Notes under the pieces: generated by a model
What the model saw: only the letters and a program-made list of their open reading frames with translations
Told to the model about the DNA's origin: nothing
Database searches by the model: none
Part shown: positions 23,466-34,947 of the stretch, in pieces
Position numbering within the stretch: the first letter of the stretch is position 1
Layout: the number at the start of each line of letters is the position of its first letter
Assembly (NCBI GenBank): GCA_951799425.1
Contig: OX637405.1
Span: forward strand, 18,449,089-18,513,088
Origin: Ilex aquifolium
Lineage: Eukaryota; Streptophyta; Magnoliopsida; Aquifoliales; Aquifoliaceae
Length of the DNA stretch: 64,000 nt
Direction: 5' to 3'
Program-made: the position numbers and the translations under genes

Positions 23466-23477
23466 GCTCTGATACCA
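23466..23477 (-). promoter_or_regulatory. Element B primer-binding site (tRNA-iMet)
   Basis: TGGTATCAGAGC on the minus strand, three bases inside the 5' LTR; complementary to the initiator Met tRNA 3' end. Confidence 0.9.
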
Positions 23478-24282
23478 AGCAGTGAAGCCTATTAACCCGT
23501 TGATCCTCCATCAACCTGCGGAAGTACTCGTGTATGCCACATAACCCGACACCACGTCATCACACGTGCCCAAGTGAGGGCCACAACCCAGCTCAGTTGT
23601 CAACACGTGCCCAAGTGAGGGCCATCCGTCGGAGCTTGTTCAACACCTAAAATATATATCCCCATAAAGGGTGAGCCACACTCAATAGGGTATCTCCTAA
23701 AAAGGCTACTCCCCAACCCAGATGGATATGAAATGTTCACATGCAATTCAACCATTAAACAAGTATTCATCAAAGAACATACAAGTTCAAGAAATGAATG
23801 TCACAATGCTATGCCACGTTATAAGGTGAGACTCACACATGTAATGTAACTCGAGCCCTCCGCCGGCTCCCATACCACACGCAATGCCATGCGTATGCAT
23901 CCGGGCATTCCAAACCCCCGCCATTAATGTTACACATCCAATGACCATTTATAAATTCTGGGTCTTTCTTGGGGTGGGTATTTATGGACTTCCTCCAAAG
24001 GGTACCCAACCAACACGACATCTATGGACTTCCACAAATGGCTCCGCATACTCTGACACACTTTATATACTCAATACCAACGGAGTGCGTATCCAAAATG
24101 ATTAGTACTTAAAATTAGCATTTTACTATGCCTTTTTGAGACTAATTGTACTTTGATGGAGTTTAAGTGATGACATTTCAGGTCTTAAAGTGAACAAGGA
24201 CTCAAGAACAACAAATATCACATTTGAGTGTAACACCTGCACATTAGGGAACAAAATTGGAGAAACTTGGAGCACAGCAACA

Positions 24283-24672
24283 ACGTTTGAACGCCAACTC
24301 ACGTTCGAACGTCCACTTGAACTGTGAGTAGACCTGACTGCTGAGAGAAGACGTGTTGCAGCCAAGAAGGAAGACTCTCAGGCTCTAAGGCACTTGAGTA
24401 TCACGTTCGAATGCCAACTCACGTTCGAACGTCCACTTGAATTGATTGAGGACCAGAATGATGAGTGCAAAGCGCTAAAATGTGCATGGAGTGTGGAAAT
24501 AGGTTTCCACAGAAGACCACAGGCCACTTGAGTGAGAAGGTCAGACCACATCTGGCATTCGAACGCCCAGAAAACAAAGATAGAAGAAACGTTCGAACGC
24601 CAAGTAACGTTCGAACACCCACAAAGCAAAAACAGATGCAACGTTCAAACGCCAGATACCGTTCGAACGTTC
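24283..24672. repeat. ACGTTCGAACGT palindrome array upstream of the TATA box
   Basis: About ten sites of the palindrome CGTTCGAACG or one-base variants occur in 390 bp, several in the context CACGTTCGAACGTCCACTTG and GTTCGAACGCCA. They lie directly upstream of TATAAATA at 24765. Not present in the LTRs of element C. Confidence 0.9.
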
Positions 24673-24764
24673 TCCACAGACTGGCTGCAGAGTAGTTGAC
24701 TTTTCACTTGGACTTGGGCGGCATACACTATTCCTTCACCCCCTCTTGTCTCCTCCTCCTTGCC

Positions 24765-24772
24765 TATAAATA
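24765..24772 (+). promoter_or_regulatory. TATA box of the C-related solo LTR
   Basis: CCTATAAATAC, aligned in position with the TATA box of the element C LTR. Confidence 0.6.
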
Positions 24773-27411
24773 CAACCATTGTTGGGAAGCTTGGGGAGAC
24801 TTGGTAGAGAGGTTGATGGAGGCTGAGACTCCCACCAATATTATTGTAGAGTAATCTTATATTTCCTTGTATGAAGTAGTTGTTCTAAGAGATTGGTTTG
24901 GCATTAGTCCAACATCTCTTAGCTTGCTGTAAAATTAGTTTTATGCTTATGCTTTCAATTATATGCATAGAGGGAGATATATCACCTTTGGTTGTGGATC
25001 ACCCTCCAAAAGTGACTACCTTCTTCTACTTTTAATTTGTGTTTCATTCACTTCCATTGCTTGAGCTTCTTTCTTCCCTTAGAGGAGTGAAACTCTTTCA
25101 CTTTTCTAGAGCTTCGTCAAAGCCGTGAAGGGTGGAATGTGATTCACTCATTCTTTGTCGAAGATCGGATCCTTGTTTATTTTGCTTTGCTTTGTGATCC
25201 CTCTACTTGGAGGAATGAGCATCACTCTCTTTTCTAGCTTTACCAAAGCCATGAAGAGTGAGTAGTTTCTCATTCACTCTTTAGTAAGAGGAGAAGGACA
25301 TGTATAAATTATCCGGACGTTATATTTGTGCAATTTCGATTATGCTTAATGCTTTATATTCCCCATGCTTATTGAATGATTGATTGCATCTAGCAAAGCT
25401 AAAGTACTTTGTATAACCAGGAGTTCTTTCTATAACATAGATAACTCTTGTATAGAAAGACTCATTGGTTCAAGGCAAGTACCCCAGCTAGATCTTCATG
25501 ACTACCCTTCAATCTTCACCATTATTGTGCTTCAATTAAAGAATGAAAATGGAACATTAATGTCATGATTGGATGTCTTGTAGAAACACTTGCTTGTTTG
25601 TAGACGGGTTATGTCTCGGCATAGATAATTCTTGTAAACTTCTAGAAAGACATCGGAATCATGTTCTTAATTCTCATAATCCACATTTATCTTCCGATTA
25701 ACCTGTTGTTGACACGGGGGTTAATTGAGTTATCATGCACAAGTATAACAAACCAGATAATTAACTACATGTCCATATCCTTGAACTAAAGAGTGACTCT
25801 TTTACATTAGAGTTTATCTCATATCTTGTTAAGAAAATTCTCTTGGAAAGAATCTTATATTCTGTCCAAGAAATCTCACACTTCACACCTCACACAACTT
25901 CAAATCTCAAGGGTTACAATCAATCATCCCAACTCCACCATTGCTTATCTCAAAACAACAAGAGTTCCCTGTGGATTCGACTCCGGACTCAAACCGAATT
26001 ATTACTACAGCTTGACCGCCTGCACTTGGGTGTACACATTTCGGATCAAGTCACAAAACACCGGATCTTGCACCCGAGGGATAATCTAGCCCTTCTTGCT
26101 AACCCCGACCCTTATTTTCAATGCAGCCCATGCGACTCAATCAAACCTTGGTCCAACTTTCTTGAGCCCACGTATCAGCCACCAAGAATGGTGTTTGATC
26201 AAAACCTTGCACACACCCATATTTAGGTCACATGCCCATGAATGCGATGTTTTCTGTGCATATGCAAATGTAATGTACAATTGAAATTTTCATAGCATGT
26301 TCAATATGTCATGAGCACATTATGAAAAATTTCAATGTCCATCAACATTTCCAAGTCCTCAATGTCAATATATCATAAGGCATATACCAAGATTTACCAA
26401 CATCAAATCCCAAGCATGTTATAACATATTCAATGCAATTAACACACTTAATCCACATACGTATTTTGTCCAACACCTTCAAGACATAAATGTAAACACA
26501 TAGCATGCCCAATTAGCAAATTCATCTAGAAATTACAATTTGTTATTTCACCAAAACCCAATTCATGCAAGAATTGATTTTAACCATTCTTATACCAATT
26601 TTCCACATTTCAACTACAATAGGTATGTGCCATACATGAGATTACATATCTAACACCCTACCCATTTAATATTTCAACCCTAGGTTGGAAATAAACCTAG
26701 TTAGGAAAGGAACCCTACATCTTGAAGCGTAATACACGTAGTAAAGGCTTCAAAATACCAAAATCAAGCTTTAAGCCTTGATTTCCAAAAACCCCGATTT
26801 TGAGATTTATGTGAAATCCACAATTTTTGGTATGTAGACGTAGCTCTCATCGCAGAGAACAACTCTTGTTCTTGGTCCAAAGCAATTTGAAGCACGGATC
26901 GTCTTAGATCACAAGAAGAAGCTTGAAGATTTTATGTTTTCTCTCCCTTCTCTCTCTCTCTCTCTCTATCTATTCGAAAAACCCAGCAACAAGAATGGGG
27001 GAAAAATTTGATATTCCCCTCTTTTTATACTCTCCAATGCTTGGCTCTCATTAAGTCACATGTCCCGACTTTTCTGATCCGATTTTGTCTCGAATTAATT
27101 AAATCTCGTCCCATGTTGTGTTCAATATATTTTATTTGAACTAACTTTAAATTATTTTCCATGTTTCACAATCAAATCCCAATTGCGTTCATTTTAATCT
27201 CGCGATGCTCGATTGCATCGTAAAACACAAAAAATCCGACTGTCCCAAAATTTGACTGGATAATTAGATTTCGGGAGATGAATCTAACGGTGAGGTCCGT
27301 TTCGTCATTCGAGTTCTAAAAAAATTAGCATTTTCAACCCGTACCGCAACAGTTAATTATCATTTTGCCCTTCACAATAAAATTTTAAATTTTCTCGGGT
27401 CTTATATTTAA

Positions 27412-28581
27412 AACTGTATCAAGAATACCTCTATTGGACTTCCAAAACTTAGGACTTAGGTACCTAAGGCCTTTGGTTTATTTTAGACTTTGGCTCATTA
27501 GGTTAATGTAATTAGATATAGGATTATCCGTGAATGATGCTACAACTTTAAATATGTATCACCCAATTGTAGGTACTCACGAAGTAATATATACTCGGAA
27601 GTTTAAGGTCAAACCATAGGAAATTGGGAAAACTTTGAACACAAGGAAAAATAGAAGAAATTTTCTTTGAAAGTTATTGTAGGAATTTGTACTTTCAAAA
27701 GAACAAAAGTTATTTGATTAAAAATAGTATTTTAAAATACTAAAACATCTGGATACCCTTTCAGATCCATACAACAATTGTTTTTGATCCGATTTTAAAA
27801 CTCAATTGAGAATCAACTGAGGAATGATCACAATCGGGATATTTAGCGGTGATAATATTGAAACCATCAAAAGTATAATTAATGAATTATCTGAACAAAT
27901 ATAAGAATTTACTTCTACATCACAAGCATTCACCGTGCCCAGAGTCTACGATAAATCAAGCTTTCCAACTGGTAAACCCTAATTTTATTACAAATAATAA
28001 ATCATCTATTTTATGAAAACTCTATTTAATTAATTCAAGCATGGAATAACCAATTGTTTGACTCCCAAAGAATCTCAAGCATTCGATGTACATGGCACAA
28101 TGAATCAAAAAATTTTAAAGAGCAAAAACTTTACTAAAAGACAAGAATTAAATTAAAAGAATAAATCATGCAAAAATAATACCTTACTTCATTGAAAGTG
28201 TCTATCCTGACTTTAGTTGAGCTTTTAACAAGCCATAAGAAAAATATACTAAAAACTAGAAAAAAGGCTGAAAAAAGAATTCTCTATCAACAAATGAGAG
28301 CCGTTATTTACATTAAAGCCTAGGTATAGGTAGGAGGACTATGATTGGCTTAGGAGAAAACTCTTTCTAAAAAGAAGTATTTTTAGGTCAAATCTAGTGT
28401 ATCAAATTTTGGGTGCGCGGGTACCATATCTACATAGATTTCGAACTCAATTTTCATATAGTTAGAGGCTGACTCACGAAATTGTCATGAAATATATTTT
28501 TGTTGCTCTTGAAGTTTTCTTTCCAATCCCTCAAAAATCAGGTCAATCGGATATCAGAATAAAAAGTTATGACCAAAATAC
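27412..28581. other. Decayed AT-rich sequence between elements
   Basis: No coding frame or element end recognised. The last part (about 28500-28581) carries a block ending AAAAAGTTATGACCAAAATACTA that is also present at about 62990-63045 inside solo LTR E, so it is probably part of an old LTR. Confidence 0.4.
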
Positions 28582-28778
28582 TAAAAAAAATGGTCTCCAC
28601 ATTTTGGACAAAATTCTCCACAAAGGGTTTTAATCGCTGATCATTGACGGTAAAAATGTTACCGTTTGATGGGTTCTCCACTTCCACTGCCCCATGTTCA
28701 AATACCTTTTTAACAATGTATGGTCCAGTCCATCTTGATTTCAACTTACCAGGAAATAGGCGAAGTCTCGAATTGAAA
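28582..28778 (-). repeat. 197-bp perfect copy of the pol 3' end of element C
   Basis: Identical base for base to 45132-45328 (no mismatch or gap found), covering the integrase C-terminal codons ([20 protein letters not shown] to [12 protein letters not shown]) in the same orientation. Flanks on both sides are unrelated to element C. No target duplication or poly-A was recognised. Confidence 0.9.
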
Positions 28779-29576
28779 GTTTTTGCTTGATAAAAAGTTT
28801 TGAAAACATTATTTAAGTCATGTATCAGATCCTATTTGAGTAACACTCCTTAGTGATCGGTCAAGTTTTTGCTTGATTTCTAACTTAAAAACTAGTAGGA
28901 ACTACCCTATGCTCGCTCGCCTTCGATCACCATCTCCACCACATGTCTACGTTGAGGCTGTGGTTAAGGCCCTTCTATGCATCATCAGGTATGGTAACAT
29001 TCTCCAATATAAGCATAATATGCCTCATCTCCCTACGAGTAGTTCGCTGCTCTCTATCTAAGTTACAAACTCTCCCATCAAAAGAATCAAGCCTATGAGA
29101 TGTGAGACTGTGTTGTCGGCCCATACTACCTTGAATCTGTCCTAATGTGCCCATAACAATCTACTGAGCAAAGATGTGGGAGGAACCCTCTGTGTTGGTG
29201 CACGTGAAGTGAAAGCTTGTGCGCATAGTGGTGGTGCACTCCTCGATGGTCTTGCCTCAGAGGCAGGAGCAGGTGTCTCATGCTCCACATCCTCTTCCTC
29301 GGCTTCTACCACCATAGGATTGAACATGTATCCTACGTGTGTCTCACTTTGTCGCATGGACTCCTTCCCAAGAGGTTTCTTTGGTCCATTCCTTTGATTT
29401 GTGTGTAGTACAATCACATCCTTACCCAATTTTATCTAGGTGATCAAGGAACGAAAATGCGTCTCAGCGCTAACTGTATGCTTTCCTTATGACCCCCAAA
29501 TATCAATAATGGAAAGTCAATGTCCAAACCCGTCCCAATAGAATGTAAAAGGTAAGCTCGCGGGTTAGAAAATGTG
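28779..29576 (-). pseudogene. Degraded ORF fragment of a retroelement, plus flank
   Basis: Minus strand, about 29429 down to 28980: a readable stretch with ETHVGYMFNPMVVEAEEEDV, then after one stop GSMGRQHSLTSHRLDSFDGR and REQRTTRREMRHIMLILENV. The arrangement (linker then a short coiled-coil-like segment) resembles the tail of Athila-type accessory ORFs, but the similarity is weak. 29433-29576 has no assignment and abuts the truncated first LTR of complex D. Confidence 0.35.
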
Positions 29577-31870
29577 TGGACTGATTTTGGACTGAAATTG
29601 CGGACTGTTTTTAAGTTGATTTTGGAATGAAATCGTGGACTGTTTTTGGACTGATTTTGGGGCTGAAATTGTGGACTGTTTTTAAGTTGTTTTGGACTGA
29701 AATTGCGGACAGTTTTTGGACTGATTTGGAGCTGAAATTGCGGGCTGTTTTGGGTTGAATTTATGGACTGTTTGGGCTTATTCCATTCTATGATGTTCAT
29801 GTGAAAGGGGTTGATGTATGCGACCTTGTATAAGACTCTTACCTATTGTTGGTGACTTGATTAAATGGGTGTTGGAAGTGGAGATAATATATTCCATCTT
29901 GAAATAGTGGAGTAGAAATTACTTAGAATCAATTCTTGTGTTATATGATACTTGTAGGATTCCTCCTACTTGGGTTGATTCCTAACCTAGGTTGTTATAT
30001 GAAATGTTTATATGGGATGAGTAGGGTGTTAGGGACTTAACACTTACTAAATGGTTATGGAAATGACCTAGATCACTTCCTTGTTTAATTGGATGTAGGG
30101 ATTCTCCTATTTGGGATTATTCCGGTAGAAATGACTTGGAACAAATTCTATCATGAGATTTGGTGTGGAAGTTCTTTGTGAAACCACTTAGGACATGGTA
30201 GTGTGTAGGCACTCTAAATGTTAATATTGTGTCTTGTGAATAAAATGGATTGGTGACATGAATTATAGGATGACTTGTAGAGTTTTCCTTCCATTTGGGT
30301 TCCTCCTATTGTGTATAGTTATGGAATTAAGGAAAAATGGTAGAGAATTGGCTTAGGCTATCTCTTAGCTTGAGAATGATGCATGATAGTTACTTGTGAA
30401 CTTTCTTGTAACTTAGTGGAATTTGGGCATGATTTGTGTTCAACATGATGGTTGCCTTGAAGGTGATTGATAAAATACCTTGAGTGATTGAAATCATGTG
30501 TTACATGACTATGTTTAGCATGTTGAATGTTGTGGTGAAATATGTTAATATGTTGCTAAGATATTAGTTTCATGATGTTTTATGGTAATTGTATGCTTAA
30601 GATATATATTGCCATGACATATGTTGATATGTGGTTTAAATTGTTTATATGGCGTTCATTGCATCTTGAACATGTGGAAAGTGTGCAATGAGTCATTGCA
30701 TTGCATGTGTATGGGAGCATCACATTCATGAACATAAGTCATGGGTGTGGGGATGTGAGGTGCATGTTTAATCAAACACCTTGTTTGGTGGTTGATATGT
30801 GGACTTGGAAATGTGGATCGATGGTCACATGGAGTCGCATGATTGCATGAGAAAACTTGTGTCGGGTATAGCAAGCAAGGCTAGACTCTCCCTCGGGTGC
30901 AAAGCCCGGTCACATGGTTCAGGCACTTTGCCAGAGGTGAAATTCCAGAAAAGTGCTGGTGTTTACGGAACCGGAGGTTAAGATACCAAAATCCGTTGCT
31001 CAACAAGACACGAGATTTTGTTAATAAAAACACACTCTGTCAATGAGTATCATCCCATAATGATCTGATTTATAAAACGCATGACTTTTATTCAAAGAGA
31101 TCATTGGATGTTTTTCCGTCAATGACGGGTTCATTACATATTGGTACTGCATTGTGTCGTGTGAGTCGGGGAGGACTCGGGGAAATCTGCATGAGTGAGT
31201 CGCATCTCATTTCATGGCATAACATAGTAGAAGTCCAGCCCTTAATGCATGTTCTTTTAAGGAATAGTGGATGTGTGTGTAAATTGTTGCATGTACATTC
31301 TTCATGTGCATCTAGGGGGGAAGTAGCCTCTGTAGGAAATTCTCTACTGGGCGTTGGCTCACCCTATACGGGAAACATTTCAGGTATGGGACATGCGCTG
31401 GCAGATGGCTCTCATTCCGGGCCGCAAGGGTGAAGAAAGCCGACTTGTGGCTTTTATAACTCTTTTTGTAAACCTTTTGGAGCAAACTAGTTTTGACATA
31501 TAACTTTTATGTAAAGAGTTGTAAATTGAACTTATATTAACTATGCTTGATGCATAGGTGTGATGTGTTTATATGTCACACTTCGTACATTAACATAGGA
31601 ACCCCGGTTTCAGGGGCATCACAAGTATGCATAAATGGACCCGGTGTGGTCATTATTTAATATTGGGCCTCGGATGGGTCATATGATTATATATTGCACA
31701 TGTTGGGTTTTGGGTAGAGCTTCCCGTAAAAATGAGATTCTGCCCGAATTTTTTATTTATTAGGGATCCCGGTAAATGGAACATAACGGTGTGATATCGA
31801 GTTACACGATATCCACAGGTATTCCGCGGGTTGATGGGTGATCAACGGACCCCCGGATTTTGGGGCGTCA
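29577..31870 (+). repeat. Complex D LTR 1, 5'-truncated
   Basis: Begins inside the GGACTG minisatellite and runs to GGGGCGTCA at 31870. It matches the corresponding parts of LTR 2 and LTR 3 at about 99 %. The first roughly 1.6 kb of the LTR, including the TATA box, is absent. Confidence 0.9.
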
Positions 31871-31875
31871 TAGCT

Positions 31876-31887
31876 TGGTATCAGAGC
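31876..31887 (+). promoter_or_regulatory. Complex D primer-binding site 1 (tRNA-iMet)
   Basis: TGGTATCAGAGC five bases after LTR 1. Confidence 0.9.
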
Positions 31888-32313
31888 ATAGGCTATAGAT
31901 CTTACGTGGTCTTGTGGGAAATGAGTCTATCATCTTCCATTGCAAGGGAGAAAGAGGTTTAAAGCCCTAGGTAATACGAAAACCTAAGCTTGATTGGGCA
32001 TGGGTCTAGACCATTGCATGCATTGTGCATTTCTTGTTATGTGGTCTACCTGCTACATGTTATGTGCTACGTGTTATGTGAATTATATGCATGATGAATG
32101 TGCATGGTGAAAGGTATTCTAACCCTAGCGTTTAGAAAACATAACATTGGGAGTGGGAAAATAGATGAACAGGATAGTTCATGGGGTAAATGTCTACTGG
32201 TGGTGGTATACACTCTACTAGTGAGACAAGGAGAGAAATCTCAAGGTTTAAAACTTGATCCCTAATTTTGGGATGCTAAGTTGTTGGTCTATTGTTATCT
32301 TATGTGTGTGTAG

Positions 32314-33050
32314 ATGGCAACTAGAGGAAGGGGACGTGGGGGTGGATGGACCAATAAACTACCACCATTGACCTTTGACCACCGGGCCTTTATTGAGGCT
32401 ATGGGTGCTACGGCTGCTACTATTGCATAGGCTAGTGCAGCAGCTGTTGCCATTGTGCAAGCTAGTGCAAACCTGAGCCAAGAGGCTCAAGTTATCCAAT
32501 AGAGTTTAAGTACCATGAGTCACCAACGCTCAGGGAAAAAGCAGATGACAACTTACCAGGCGGGCCAGAGGACATGTTTCTATTGTCGACAATCGGGCCA
32601 TAAGAAGAAGGAGTGCCCCTTGAGGCAAACCTCACGAAAATTCCGAGATGTTTCAATCTCAGTCATCTGTGGGACTCACCTAAGCACACTTTGTTACTCC
32701 CTGTCCCATTATGAATCAAGGAGATCATTTCCAGCTACAGGGTGTTATCCAAACCCCTACTCCTTCACGTGCGGAGACTCCACAATCAGGCTGGATGAGT
32801 CAGGATGTGGGCCAAGGTAAATCCTCCCAAGGCGGGAGAAAACGGAAGCCTTCCTACCAGGCAGGCCAAAGAACTTGTTACCATTGCCACCAACCGGGTC
32901 ACATGAGGCGAGAATGTCCTCAGAGGCAAGGATCCCATAGCTATGGGGTATCTCCGTCCCAGTCATCGGTGGGACAGGCACATACCTACCTTGTTCCTCC
33001 CTACCCCACTCTGGACCAGGGAAGCCAGTACCGGTTTCGTGGTACATTTC
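32314..33050 (+). pseudogene. Complex D internal 1: capsid-less gag with two zinc knuckles
   Basis: Starts MATRGRGRGGGW and soon meets in-frame TAG codons (CAG or CAA to TAG) that are absent from the second copy. Where the capsid domain should be there is a direct join to the knuckle CFYCRQSGHKKKEC (about 32573-32614), followed in another frame by a second copy of the same block with CYHCHQPGHMRREC (about 32878-32919) and the SQSSVG spacer. Both knuckles are C-x2-C-x4-H-x4-C. The repeated spacer shows a tandem duplication of the knuckle region of about 300 bp. Confidence 0.8.
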
Positions 33051-33259
33051 TTATTTTCTGTTTATGGGTACACATGTCACTTGATTTGAATGTGCACATG
33101 TCACGTACCGTTATCTTCATGTTCTTGTGCATGAGGTGGTTTTATATATCGCAATCCTGGAAGGGTTCTTATGAGGAAATTCAACCCTAGGGGTTAGGAT
33201 ATGTTTTGATTGGAGATGTTGGGAATATGAGTTAGGGATCTCATGGATTCTACTCACCA

Positions 33260-33860
33260 TGGATCTTAGGGTCATGGACATGTAGGAGTTGATGTCATCC
33301 TTGGGATGAACTGGTTGACGACACACCGAGTTGTCATTGAGTGTGATCGGGAGAGGGTCACAACTTACACACCGGAAGGTGTTTGTTCCAGGTTTCAGGG
33401 GAAAAAGCATAACGCTTTACCTCAAGTAGTTATGACTCTAGATGACACGGGTAGTTGATGGGTTGGCTAGCAAGTCTTACCCTAGAGGGTGAGGAGAGAC
33501 AGAAGTTAGGTCTACTTCAGGTTGTGTGTGAGTACGAGGATGTTTTCCGGACACGTTATCGAGATTACCTCCACCTAGGGATGTAGACTTCGCCATAGTT
33601 ACATCCGGATACTTCGCTTATTTCTATGATTTTGCATAGAATGGCACCTGCTGAGTTGCAAGAACTCTAGGTCCCATAGCAAGAATTGTTGAACAAAGGG
33701 TTCCTTAGACCGAATGCTTCACCTTGGGACGCTTCGGTATAAATTGCCAAATTATATAGGAGCCAGCTCCTATTCTGATTATTCCGGATAGGGGACATAG
33801 GTACACAGTATATTGTGATGGCTCTAGGGATAGAATTACTTGTGTTCTTATTCGGAGATA
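33260..33860 (+). pseudogene. Complex D internal 1: scraps of protease, RT and RNase H
   Basis: Readable traces in shifting frames: a protease C-terminal part (GVDVILGMNWLTTHRVVIEC at about 33285), a compressed RT N-terminus (LPPPRDVDF near 33566) and an RNase H start (LIIPDRGHRYTVYCDGSRDR near 33777). The RT palm and all of integrase are missing. The stretch ends in a GAATTTCGGGGACGAAATTC block before the polypurine tract. Confidence 0.7.
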
Positions 33861-33955
33861 AAGGTACAAGTTTCTAACCACAGCTTGGTATCACAACTCA
33901 TTTCATATGCATGTGTTGAATGTACACGTGTATGTGAATTTCGGGGACGAAATTC

Positions 33956-33972
33956 TTTTAAGGGGGAAAGAA
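33956..33972 (+). promoter_or_regulatory. Complex D polypurine tract 1
   Basis: TTTTAAGGGGGAAAGAA immediately before LTR 2. The same tract precedes LTR 3 at 53826-53842 (AAGGGGGGAAGAA). Confidence 0.85.
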
Positions 33973-34357
33973 TGTAAAACTCGGGAAATTTGAACTTTTT
34001 CCGGAAAGGGCAAAATAGTAATTTGCCACTATAATGCGTATTTAAAATACTCATGTTCTAGAGCTCAGAGGGGGAAACGGTGTTCGCCATTGTATTCGCA
34101 ATGCAGAACCTAGTTACCCTGTCAAATTTCGCCGAATTCCGAGATAGTTGGGTTTTTCACATTTTTCGAGGCGACGGGTGTCCAGTGACCCCCAAAAACG
34201 GATTTTTTTATTAAAATTATAAATTTTCCTTAAAATTTGATGAAATTTCAAAAAAAATTAATTTGAACTTAAATCGGGACGAAATAAATCGTTTCGGGGC
34301 GAAAACGGACCCGAACAAGTGGGGGGCGTGTGGCGCGACTCGAGCCAAGCCTTGGAT

Positions 34358-34365
34358 TATAAATA
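34358..34365 (+). promoter_or_regulatory. TATA box of complex D LTR 2
   Basis: TATAAATA after a GC-rich segment (GGGGGGCGTGTGGCGCGACT); LTR 3 keeps it at 54230-54237. Confidence 0.6.
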
Positions 34366-34947
34366 GGGCTAAATATCAGATATTTCAGCAGAAATATCTC
34401 TGATATTCAGCTGGCTTCACACGTTGGGGAGAAAGAGGGAGACAAGAGGGAAAATCAATCTTCTTTGGCCGATTCTTCGAAGTTCCGTCGCTCGGATCGA
34501 CTCGGACCAAGAGTTAAAGTCGATCACCGCGACGAGGGCTACGTCTACGTACCAAAAACAAGATATTTCACCGAAGATCCAAGAGAAGTCTTTGGAGGAA
34601 TCAAAGATCTTGGAGCTTTGGTTGGTGTTCTTGAGGTGTTCTTGAAGCTTTGAAGCTCTAGTCTTCATCTCACGCTTCAAAAGGTAGGGTTCTTCCTACT
34701 TTTGTTCATTTCCTACCTAGTATGTTCATAAGGGGTGGTTAAGTGTATGTGGATGTATATCACTTGTGTATTGTTAAGGAAAATGAAGAATTGAGTGTAG
34801 GAATAACTTAAGCTAAATTCTAGCTTGCAATTGATACATGAAAGTTACTTGTATATCTTCTTGTAAGTGAATGAAATAGTGGAGTGGTTTATAGTCTATT
34901 TCGGGACTGCTATGTATCCTAGTTTGGGGGGCTGTTTTGTGGTTATT

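Larger units (their letters stand above)
24099..26053 (+). mobile_element. Solo LTR of a relative of element C
   Basis: 1955 bp, begins TGATTAGTAC and ends GATCAAGTCA, flanked by CAAAA duplications at 24094-24098 and 26054-26058. Its ends and several blocks (for example CTTTGATGGAGTTTAA near the start, CCGCCTGCACTTGGGTGTAC near the end) match the LTR of element C in the sense direction. TATAAATA is at 24765-24772. It differs from C in its promoter-proximal repeats (TTCGAA palindromes instead of GGGCAAGT). Confidence 0.9.
1459..27406 (-). mobile_element. Element B: decayed Tekay/Del-type chromovirus, host of nested insertions
   Basis: A full-length Ty3/gypsy element on the minus strand, bounded by 5-bp direct repeats TTTAA at 1454-1458 and 27407-27411. 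LTRs are 1459-3902 (3' LTR) and 23481-27406 (5' LTR). The primer site on the minus strand reads TGGTATCAGAGC (initiator Met tRNA type). Protein order on the minus strand is gag, aspartic protease, RT, RNase H, integrase, chromodomain-like tail, which is the chromovirus order; the sequence style (DTGASHSF protease, WREREDxx-type chromodomain with a stop at the Trp) fits the Tekay/Del lineage. Every ORF is broken by stops and frameshifts and the LTRs differ by many substitutions and a 0.5-kb deletion, so it is old. It was later hit by element A, a copia-like LTR and a C-family LTR. Confidence 0.9.
23481..27406 (-). repeat. Element B 5' LTR, interrupted
   Basis: Matches 1459-3902 but lacks about 0.5 kb (the part with the GTACC array) and contains a C-family solo LTR at 24099-26053. 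On the plus strand it ends CGGGTCTTATA, followed by the TTTAA duplication. A tandem duplication of GTGCCCAAGTGAGGGCC is present near 23568-23625. The TATA box is at 27022-27029 on the minus strand. Confidence 0.85.

Noticed and set aside
30656-30874. 72-residue minus-strand frame present identically at three places
   Set aside because: Recurs only because the D LTR is present three times (also 36613 and 58501); antisense to the element, no domain.
34417-34680. Small ORFs in the conserved LTR leader (both strands)
   Set aside because: Conserved between B, D and the solo LTR at DNA level, but start codons and frames are not kept; more likely leader or splice-related sequence.
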